Assembly (NCBI GenBank): GCA_004335635.1
Contig: QAXH01003955.1
Span: 1 to 15,237 of the forward strand
DNA: 15,237 nt
Origin: Chloromonas sp. AAM2
Taxonomy: Eukaryota > Chlorophyta > Chlorophyceae > Chlamydomonadales > Chlamydomonadaceae
Reading direction: 5' to 3'
The position numbers were made by a program, and so were the translations under genes. The notes beneath the pieces are model-generated. The model was not told the origin of the DNA, made no database searches, and saw only the letters and a list, made by a program, of their open reading frames with translations. Shown in pieces: positions 1-9,000 of the stretch. Each line of letters starts with the position of its first letter. Position 1 is the stretch's first letter.

Positions 1-198
1 GGGGCCGAAACAACATTACTCATGACCATTTGAGAGTGCTTCCAATGTATGCCTCAAGACCCCATCCAGCTGCATGTGGGTTGACGCTGTCGCTTGCCCT
101 GAGGCACCAAATAATTGCCATAAGTTCATGACTCAGCTCTGCCATACTGCAGCTGGGCACGTGTGTGCGTGACTTTCCCCCCGTCCGAGCCCACTCAC
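1..198 (-). other. STT3: STT3 intron 11, incomplete
   Basis: The donor after exon 11 reads CC|GTGAGT on the minus strand (198-193). No stretch between there and the left edge encodes the next conserved STT3 block (RIIFDDFREAYYWL-like, then WWDYGYQ). The intron therefore continues out of the window. Nothing else is visible in these bases. Confidence 0.8.
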
Positions 199-3100
199 GG
201 TCTGGGTGACTGCAGCACCACTGATGGCGATGAGTACATGTCTGACGAGGCGTAGATGCAGTGCAGCACGTACAGGCCCAGCAGCCCCGCCACCAGCGCC
301 ACCATGCTCACGGCAGCGCCCGCGCTCAGCGGGAAACCAGGGGAGGCGGCGGACGCCAGGAGACCGCCGGCAGGCTTCTGCCTGTAGGCACGCACATAGC
401 ACCAACATGGCAGGGCACATGGGACCAGGATAAGTGTCGCAAGACTGAGACGCGTGAATCCGTGTGTGTGATCACTTGGTGTTGCACAGGGCTGTGAGGT
501 GTCTATCTGGGTTACAGTGCCAAGGGCCAGGCTGGGCCTAGATCACAGCCTTCTCACGTGTCACGTGACATTTGTGTCGCCTGTCACAAGGCCAGGTGAG
601 GTGCGTGCTGCCTGTTTGCGACAGGTTGTAACTGTCGCCTCATGTGTCAGCTCACTTTGTCTTCTTAGGCGACGATCCGTCCTTGTCCTTGGCTGCCTTT
701 GCTGCTGCCTTCGTTAACTTGCTGGGTGTATTTGAGACGCTGTCCGCCCCCGAGACCTCGCCCTCCTCGCCCTGGGACTCCTCAACCTCGACCTGCACAC
801 GCGACAGGGCACAGACAAACATAGCCCGCTGGGAAACAACAGATGAAACGCATGGTGAGCCAACATGTTGTCAGCCACGCAGCACTGCGACAGGTCATGG
901 GACGACATGAGGCAGGGGCAGTTGAAGCAAACACACCCAGATTGCGTCGGCAGCTGCTTCTATTGAGGTGCGCGTCGAGGCAATTTAACCCGAGTGTAGC
1001 CATGGTATCGCATGCAGCCAATCCCTTGCTTGTTAGCTCCCTCACATGGCCTGAGTGCGGTGGGTGCTTGCCAGAATGTCGCGTGTTCACGACCCCAGCC
1101 TCACCGCTGTCTTCCTGCTCTTCTTGGCTGCGCCTGCCTTGAGTGAGCTGCAGCAGGTGTACAGGAGGTCTGATATGGCCACTGCCGCCAGGCAGCAGGT
1201 GGCGGGCGCCAGCACAAGCATCAGACGCACCTGAAACAACAAAGCAGCAACAAGAGACTCGCAGCAACAACAGCCGCAGATCCACGGCCAGGTAAAAGTG
1301 CACGTTCGGCATGCATTTGGTTGCATATTGAATGTGGGTCATTGGTATGGGTCTGTTCCTTGTAACCTCCTTGTCCGTACGTTTGTCTTGTGCTGTCACA
1401 ACCCCGTCAACAATGAGGAGCTGGGAGCCATCGCAGAGCATCATACTGTAATTCCACCCACCATGACCCCTGAGAAGTACACAGCGGTGATCCCGTACAG
1501 GATCAGGAACAGGGCGCCATCGGACCTGCGGGGAACACGGGCCGCAGCCAACTTCTGGTCATCATGCTGGCATTAACAATTGCGCCTTGTGAGTTCAAGA
1601 GCAGTAATTGTTGCAGCCTAGAGCGTACGCTGGTTAGAACTAATGGCATTGCGAGCATCTGCTCGGCTGGCTGTAATGACAATGCTGTGCAACTGACCGC
1701 CCTCTGCCTGTTAGGCATCTGTGGCACACGCGGCCAGCACATGGCCACACGTTACCTGCGTGTGAAGCACGCGATGAGCCCTGCAGGCACGAATATGACC
1801 AGCATGTGCAGGTCCATGATGTAGGAGGACCAGGTGGGCGGCTGGTGCTCGGAGACTGAGGCGATGATGGGGATGAAGCGGGACGCGTAGGTGGGGTCGA
1901 GGAGGGACAGGCTGCGGCCTGCAGGGCAGCACAGCAGGAAGCAGACATGCCCTCGGTAGTCGGGGTGTGGGTGCCAGCACAGGACGAGACAAGGCAAGGT
2001 GCCCAGCATTGGAGTAGGGGAAGCATGACACGAGCAACAGCAGGAATTGTAATACATATATTGTTTGTTTTCGTTTAAAAGACTCTCAGCGCTTGCTAAC
2101 GCTTGTTAGCGCTTCCCTAAGCATGCTTGTGGTACGTGACACATGTGACAGGAATAGATTATTCACAGCGCATTTCCCGTTAGGATGAAGGCAAACACAC
2201 CCAAAGCAGCAGCCCCCACACCTGTCCATCCCAGAGTGGGTGATCGCAGCACGAAGCCCACCACCATGGCCAGAGCCACTCCCAAAGCAGCCACTGCCAC
2301 CGTCATGAAGGTCGCGATCACCAGCCGAAAGTGCTTGGGTGACAGGGTGGCGTGCACATAGCGCACAAGCATGGCGACGTGCAGCACGGCAAAGGCGAAG
2401 AAGGCGCCAAAGTGTTCGCTCATCAGTACGGCGTTGAAGCCAATGACGGGCACACTGGCTGCGGGAAATGAAAACAAGACGACTAGTGAGGCGCATGAGT
2501 GTGCTGGCCAGGGTGAAGCTTGATGCCTGCTTACTTGATGCGCAAGCTGTACAAGTGTCGTTGATTGGCGTTGCACAAGCTGTCATGAGCCCCACCACTT
2601 GTTGCATGGCCTTTCCGCCCACCTGCTCCCAGCGTGCCCATGACGATGAGAGGTGAGAAGGCCACGTACAGCCTTGAGCTCAGGCGGCCCGTAAAGATGC
2701 AGGCCAGGCAGTAGATGGGCAGCAGGTTGATGATGAACGAGTACCCGCCCCACGACATGACCATGTACAAGTAACCCAACACAAGCATGGTTGACCAGTA
2801 CAAAGACCCGGTGTTCACGGTCTGCAGGCAGCAGAACAGGCGGAGAATGACTGATGCAAGGTTTCTGGGTGGCCAAGGTCGCAGGGTAGGCTGGTGCCAG
2901 GCTCTGCATGGGCGCCTGCAGCGTAGGAGGCCAGAAGAGGTACCGGCATCGCGTCTGGTCATGCAGATGCCCGTTTGCCAGCCACTCGTGGCAACCATCG
3001 TTGCTGCTGTGGTACCACACCACATGCACCTCACTGCACAGCTGCAGGGCATGTCATGCTTCAGGACCGCAGCTGACAGGCCAAACGCGGCATCCCTGTC

Positions 3101-4614
3101 ATCGTCAACGGCACATCCCTTTGCATACTGCTGGCAATGCCTCGCATCATCTGCAAGCGCTGTGCACCTCATGCTTCAGCGCCACATGAAGCGACCAGCC
3201 GCCCTTGCAACAACTGACCTACGGCAATTGACAGCTGTCGTCATGCGCATGCAACTATCCCCAGTCTGTTTCCAGGACTGGTCTACCCGGTGGCTGGTTG
3301 CGTCTGACCCCCCTCACCTTGACGAACATGTAGAACACAAAGACCAGTGCAAAGATGGCGACCCCCTCGTTGTCATAGGAGCCCGCCACAGAGCGCGAGA
3401 TGTAGCTGGGCACCATGCCTACAAAGGCGGCCGCTAGCAGCCCTGCCCCCGGGCCCCGCACCTCCTTCACCAGCCCGTAGCACGCGAGGGCGCAGAAGGC
3501 CGAGAACAGAGGAGCAGTGAACACGCACACCTGCACAAGCCACAAGCAGAGCTGGTCAATGCATAACATAGCACAGGCCCAGCCCCAAGTCGTGTGAAAA
3601 GCGTATGACAGGGGTCGTTGGTGATGTGCAAAACATGCTTCATACTGCATTGTCGCAGACGCCAGGCTTGTGGTTGAGTTGTGCATGTCCACACTGTGTG
3701 GCGTTTGCTTAGGGCTCAGGCTGAGATGCACACCCAACAACGCTCCACCTGGTCAATTGCCCACCCTCCATCCTCCACCTGCTGCTATAGCCACAAACAC
3801 ACCCGCCGTCCATGATGAGCGAACGAAACTTGCCTCTTGCACATTCACGGGAATGTTGAGGGCGTGCAGCACTCGGTAGATGGAACCAGCAGTGAAGATA
3901 AGGCCCTGAGCAGACAAGCACATCCGACGAGAACCGTGTGACACCTGGCCTATGGCAAACGGTTATAGCCGAGGGCAGCCCGCGTAATTCAAGACAATGA
4001 CACCTCGTGCAAACTGAGAATTGCAAATCCCACTATGACTAGTGCACAAATAAGCTGTATCCGAGGCGAGCACTCCTGATAACAAAACAACTGCTCATAC
4101 AATCCAGAACCAGGTATGCGATAGGCTGCCATCTGGCGTGAGCATGCTTCCATCAGAACTCATGCTTGGACGAAGCATCGATTCCGTGCAATCATCTGTG
4201 TGAATGATTGCACGTACCGGGTACAATGTGCCACCAATTGTTCGGCCCAGCGGGTACCATGTGCGATCATCAAACCAATTCCACATGGCATAGAAACCCT
4301 CTTTGGTTAGAAATTGGCTGACACGATAGCTGCGCAGCATCAGTCATGCACATCATTAGGATCAGCTCAGATCAAGACACTGGTTGTGTGAAAGGCAGGC
4401 AGGTCTGAAGTGCATCCAGGACTCACTTGAAGTAGGGATCAAACTCATGGATTACGCTCTCATACTTGACGACTGAGAAAAGACGGATGCTAGTGGACAT
4501 GACACAGATGCAGACAAGGGCCAGGGTTCGGAGGCATGCCTCGACCACTGTGCGCCTTGATGCATATGTCTTTGCCTGAACCGCTTCATGGATGAGGCCT
4601 GTGTGGCTCGCCAT
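199..4614 (-). CDS. STT3: STT3, catalytic subunit of oligosaccharyltransferase (C-terminal part beyond left edge)
   Basis: This integral ER-membrane enzyme transfers the dolichol-linked oligosaccharide to Asn in N-X-S/T sequons. The visible product is about 564 residues in eleven exons; animal and plant STT3 proteins have about 700-780. All membrane-domain signatures are present. HEFDPYF at about residues 56-62 holds the first acidic motif (E57, D59). [12 protein letters not shown] at about 169-180 holds the second (D177, E179). SLLDPTYA followed by SVSEHQP has the SVSE motif at 361-364. VRLMLVLAP starts near 417. The last exon ends in YSSPSVVL, just after the final membrane segment. The WWDYG sequon-binding domain must lie left of the window. 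The start is the ATG at 4614-4612: an in-frame TGA lies nine bases upstream (4623-4621), and the N-terminus has the usual short cytosolic tail before the first membrane segment (about 26-43). Linker residues 459-510 are rich in acidic residues, Lys and Ala and longer than in animal STT3. Family assignment is firm; the exon 10 start is less certain. Confidence 0.97.
2090..2119. repeat. Three imperfect 10-bp tandem units with a hairpin, in STT3 intron 6
   Basis: The units CGCTTGCTAA, CGCTTGTTAG and CGCTTCCCTA follow each other without a gap. The first two create a perfect inverted repeat, GCTAAC-GCTT-GTTAGC, at 2095-2110. It sits in a spliced-out region next to an AT-rich stretch (2050-2080). 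No function can be assigned. Confidence 0.7.
3531..3833 (-). other. STT3: GC-AG intron (STT3 intron 3)
   Basis: Exon 3 ends in codon GAG and the intron starts GCAAGT, so the donor is AG|GCAAGT, the standard form of the minor GC-AG class. The acceptor is TTGTGCAG before VCVFTAP. With this boundary exon 3 encodes exactly 24 residues ([10 protein letters not shown]... to VNVQE), the same spacing as in human STT3A between YP and VCVF. The nearest GT downstream (3829-3828) would break the frame. Confidence 0.85.
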
Positions 4615-4623
4615 TGGGTCTCA

Positions 4624-4830
4624 GACGTCTGGTGCCCCCCAGGGGGGCAAGGCTGAGGCTCCTCGCCAGCGGCCTGCCGCGATGCCGTGGATTGGGTGGT
4701 GGTCGAGATCCAAACGGTTAGTTGATCGATGGCAACGATGATAACACGGGTATTCGAGGGGCGTTGCCGCCGCTTTGCACAATGCCGTGGCGACGACAAC
4801 CACACGGGTGGTGCGTTGCCGTTGCCTAAT
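4624..4830 (-). promoter_or_regulatory. STT3: Probable STT3 promoter/5' leader region
   Basis: This is the stretch directly upstream of the STT3 start codon. It is richer in CpG than the introns of the window, with several GCCG, CGACG and GCGTTGCC words. A 5' CpG-rich block is what one expects around a transcription start. No TATA box, initiator or recognised factor site stands out, so the call rests on position and composition only. Confidence 0.35.
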
Positions 4831-5799
4831 CTGTCATGAGTGTCGGTTGATGGTCTTGAATTTGCACTGCAACATAGCCGCAAGACACTGTAGAGCGCGA
4901 ACTGGATGACGGCGCTAGGCAGCACCACGCATTATGCCAACCAGCTTTTCCTGATGACATCCTGGAATGCCTGTATTGGGCGTTCTCTTTGTGAACTGTC
5001 GTTTTGGGTGTTACCGGATTGCTGTGGGAGGAGGCAACGTAGACAGCGTCCTCGCTTTTCTTTACCTTCAAGGCCACCTGTACACTGTAATCTCTTTCCA
5101 TTCAAACGACCATCCCAGTAGTTTGCCTGAGAGCTGAAAGGTGCTCGCCTCCAGCAGCACGCACCAGGTGGCAAAAACAAGCTGCACCATAACAAGGACA
5201 GCTTAAGCACAGCCATGTCAAACAGAGCCTCCTTCTGATTGGTTTGATTGATCTAGTTCTAACGTACTTGATGCCATAGTGTGCCAAGCACAACAGGAGG
5301 GGAACACACGCCAGAATGACATATGCTACCAAAGCATAAGTAATGACAACGCAGTGGGCAAAGGTGAGAAGTAAGTGATTGGAATGACAGCATCCAAAAG
5401 GTAGACTGTGGCTTTACAGGACCACAAAATCCCACAAGACGGTGCATGCCATCACCTGCAAGAAGTTTAACTTTGGCCAAGAAGAGTGTACAAGCCAGCA
5501 GAAAACGAGCACTAAGGTGCCTTCAAAATAGAACTGACTGTTGACACAGAACAGAGCGGGTGATGCAGTACCACGGGACCAGTACAATCAAGATTGTTTA
5601 TCTGACCTAGACGTCAGCGAGGTGGATCAAGCAGCCAATTCGCCGCTTTGCTTTACTTCAGATACTGTGACTTGTTGAGGCACGATCAGAAACACATGCA
5701 CCAGCAGAAACATATTGCGCTAAGCAGACACAAAAAGCACAGTCAAAGCTTTGCTTCTTCCAAAGCCAAGTGAACACCAACAAAACCCTAACTACCAAA
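4831..5799. other. Intergenic region without recognisable gene
   Basis: Open frames here are short, and none shows a family motif, a steady codon pattern or splice-compatible neighbours. A minus-strand frame near 5332-5270 encodes a hydrophobic stretch beginning MVAYVILACV. It has no continuation and no splice context, so I do not call it a gene. The segment could contain 5' UTR exons of either divergent gene; that cannot be judged from sequence alone. Confidence 0.6.
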
Positions 5800-5925
5800 G
5801 GTAACCGACTATCTTGCCGCGACCGCCCTATTTTGCCGCGATGGGGTTGCACCAGCTACCAGCCTGCGCACGCGTTCTGCGACAAACGACGCTTCCCTTA
5901 CGGTAACACGAAGTCAACCTCTTAG
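5800..5925 (+). promoter_or_regulatory. Possible promoter-proximal block of the OPR-like gene
   Basis: A CpG-rich block lies about 130-260 bases before the start codon at 6059. It contains a direct repeat of TTGCCGCGA (5814-5822 and 5833-5841, 19 bases apart) and then GCGCACGCG. The repeat spacing is close to two helical turns, which would suit a paired factor site. This is inference from position and composition; no TATA element was seen. Confidence 0.3.
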
Positions 5926-6058
5926 TTGTAGTTTGCAAACAGCAATGCAGTGCACATTGAACCACTTGAACCTTTCAAGAGAAATGCTGTATCTGGAATG
6001 TATGTCTACAGCATTCAGAGAGCTACAGCCTGTGTAGAGTTGCTCCAGCCGTCTAGAC

Positions 6059-9000
6059 ATGGCGGCCGTGCCACATGCATCGGGACAAGCTGTGACTGGC
6101 AGCCTGTGCAGCAGGTCCCGCAGCCATCAGCCACATGGCTGGGATGCCACTACGCTTATGCCACACACTCTACCTGTCTGCCACCGGCAGGTGCAGCAAC
6201 TGCAGCAGACCACTATTGTGTGTCAGGCAGGCTCTGTGGCACAGCCTCCCCTTAACCTGCCATCCTCACGAGCGCGTGCTTGGCAGAATGCCTGGGAGTT
6301 GACAGCTCTTGAACCCAAGCCAGCAACCAAGCCGCAATACCATACACTGGACGAAATGTGCCCTGGCACTCCTGCCCATGCCCAAGCAAGCCAGCAGGTC
6401 TTGGAACCACCTGTGGCCTTGGTGCTGTGGCCCCCTTCTCCTGAACTACAAGGCGCATCACAGCAAGGGACGGACACTCAGGCAACCGCTCAGCAGAGTT
6501 CTGCAAGTGCTCAATTCCAACCTGAGCTGCTAAGCCAAACCTTGTCGACACAGCCCAGCCATGCAGGCTCTTCAGGTGCTGCCCAAGCCTGGTTGCAAGG
6601 CAGCCAGCAACCCGACCCTAACACTGTCACGACTACTGCCATATCGTCCTCCGTGGAGGAAGGTCACCATGCAGCAAGACACATGCCTGTGCAGTCAGAG
6701 CTGCAATCTCGCTGCATGGTAGGCCCTTCACAGCTCCGAACCTTCTTCCCTCCTTCGGAGCAACAATCGCAGCTGCCCCATGCACACCGCGGTACTGCAC
6801 CCATATCTGAAGCTGCAGGCCAGCCAGAACAAGCACCGCAGTCAACTAACCACAAGTTCAGCCGAAGCACTCCAAGGCGCCAGCAGATGGCGAGGCGGCA
6901 AGATTGCAGCCAACAGCCATTTCAGGATGTGACAGAGCAGGAGGTGGCTGAAGCGTGGGCAGCAGCAGACGCTGCGATGCAAGCTGCACCTGTCAGCAGA
7001 CCCAGCCGGGCCCAAGCCGGGCACCATCAGTGGCCAGCTGCACCAACTGGAGGCCTCCATTCGTCGGTCACACGCGGCAGCCCAGTCACATCTGCGGCGA
7101 TACCCAGCACACCTATCATATTGTCTGGTCCTGAGCTTGAGAGGGTGTCCAGGCGGATGACCAACGGTATCGGGCAGACGCCTGACTGGCAGTCGCTGGC
7201 AGCCTACCTACGCGAGCCACACCTTGCGCCGCTCAACCATATCCACACCACTGCAGCATGGCGGCACTTGGAGCGCCTGCACAGGTTCAGGCAGCAAGTG
7301 GGGCTGTCAACAGGCGCGGGCTTTGACTACATGCTGCAGGCCACACAACTGGACAGCAATGACAGCGATGGTAGCCTTAATCAAGCTGATGGCGGTCTGT
7401 TTGGGTGAGGACGAGAACCATGCAGCTGCAACATTGCAAACAGCAACTGCGATACTCTGCTTCATACAGTCAATTGCAGCAGTGCATTGGACTGCCAGCC
7501 AGCACATGCACCTTTGACTGCCAGCCAACACATGTGCACGTGCCCAAACGTTACTGTGCAATTGGTTGCATACAGGCATGGCCGCAGCAAGCAGTACTCT
7601 GAGCTGTTGGCGCATCTTGACAGCCTGGCTGCACACATGTCCGGGGCCATGCAACCTCGGGAGGCAAGCACTGTGCTGTGGTCGGCGGCATGCATCGGCT
7701 ACGTGCCTGAGCCAGAGACAACGGCCGCTCTCTTGCAGGTGGGTCACACGCGCTCTGCCTCGGGTACAAAGGTGGAGAATTGAAAGCAAGTTTGCTGCAG
7801 CACTGCATGTGATGTGGTCATGTGCCGTTAACGTATCCACATGGATGGCGAGGCTGCATTTAGCATTACCATTTACTGGCATAGGGCCATGGCTCTACAC
7901 ACCTAGGGCATGCAGATGCGAGACACAGGACACTGTACATGACCACTGGGCATAGTACGATGACCATGATCGAGTGATGCGGGGTGTACTGACTGTGCAC
8001 GTGGCTCTCATGCTGTCCGTCCACACGCAGGCTGTGCTTTGCCAGCCATCCCAGTGCAATGACCTGGACCTGGCCCTGACTGTGTGGGCCGTGGGCAAGA
8101 TCATGCGGCAGGCCGGCGTGACCCGCGGGCATGAAGCCGGCAGTGTGGCAGCACTGCAGCCACACATGGTTTACGAGGCAATGCCAGAGCAGGCGGCAGA
8201 ACGCCAGAAGCGGGATCACCAGAGTGCCATCCGGCAAGGGTCAGGCAAGGCCCAGTCCACACTCATGCAGCAGAGCACCTTTATGTCTGAGGATGTAGGG
8301 CATGGACCCGGCAAGGAGGGACACGCGGACATGTCGGCCCTGGCGGCTCAGGACGCGCCAACAAGTACACTCATGCCACAAGACTCAGCATCAATGCAGT
8401 GTGGCGCACGAGTGGGGCAGAACACAGGGAAATCGCTGGCCAGCGGGCCTGATGCTCAGTCAGTGCCTAAGGCCACGGTACAGCAAGGCACAGGGCGAGC
8501 CACCCGTGTGGGTCCAGCGGTTGCAAGGCAAACTAGGTTGGCTGGGACCGCATGCAGTGCTGCTGTCAGCGACCTCATGCACCAGCTGGCCGCATCAGTC
8601 ACAGGGCGCCTACCTGCTATGACGGACAGGTGCATGGTGATATCCATACATGGGCTCAGCATGCTCCATGGTCTGGTGGTGTCCCAGAAAGGCGCGGCGC
8701 GTGTGATGCAGTTGGCCGTCATGCGCTCACATGAGCTGGGCCCGCGTGACCTGCCCACCCTCTTCACGAGCCTGGTGCAGCTGGGATGCATACCCGGGGA
8801 GAGGTGGCTCCAGGTCACCTTGGGACAGGTGATAGAATTGGCATAAGAATGGCCAATCGACAGTGAGCCTGAACGGGCACTCACTGCAGAGATGTCAACT
8901 CCCCATCGTACAATCAAACGCTGACCAGTCTGCATGTTGGGAGGCTGCTGTCAATTGTCTTCACATCGGTATGTTTCTCATCCAGCCCATCAACTGGCCG

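Larger units (their letters stand above)
199..4614 (-). other. STT3: Exon map of STT3
   Basis: Exons in transcription order: 4614-4427, 4329-4218, 3905-3834, 3530-3318, 2821-2623, 2458-2222, 1918-1756, 1525-1462, 1230-1105, 792-656 (or 828-656), 381-199. Every junction keeps the reading frame. Each join falls where known STT3 proteins continue without a gap; for example exon 6 ends in GWTG and exon 7 continues with RSLSLLDP. All donors are GT except that of intron 3, which is GC. Introns run from 97 bases (4426-4330) to 496 bases (3317-2822). Those over 300 bases are 4217-3906, 3833-3531, 3317-2822, 2221-1919 and 1104-793. I saw no missed exon or gene in them. Exon 10 has two in-frame acceptors 36 bases apart. 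Confidence 0.88.

Noticed and set aside
782..1444. Minus-strand open frame of 220 codons
   Set aside because: It runs through STT3 exons 9 and 10 and their intron in a different frame; the conserved VRLMLVLAP block lies in another frame at the same place.
2163..2221. Read-through end of STT3 exon 6 (frame open to a TGA at 2163)
   Set aside because: A later donor (CT|GTGAAT) breaks the frame into exon 7, whereas the donor after GWTG joins to RSLSLLDP exactly as in known STT3 proteins.
2086..2622. Minus-strand open frame of 178 codons
   Set aside because: It is a shadow frame over STT3 exon 6 and flanking introns. The true frame has [14 protein letters not shown].
2787..3437. Plus-strand open frame of 216 codons
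   Set aside because: It is antisense to STT3 exons 4-5 and intron 4, with no domain or splice support.
5102..5332. Hydrophobic minus-strand frame (MVAYVILACV...)
   Set aside because: There is only one hydrophobic stretch, no family match, and no plausible splice partner up- or downstream.
5950..6255. Plus-strand frame starting upstream of the OPR-like start codon
   Set aside because: It overlaps the main coding frame in another frame and shows no motif. It would matter only as an upstream ORF if transcription starts before 5950, which cannot be seen.
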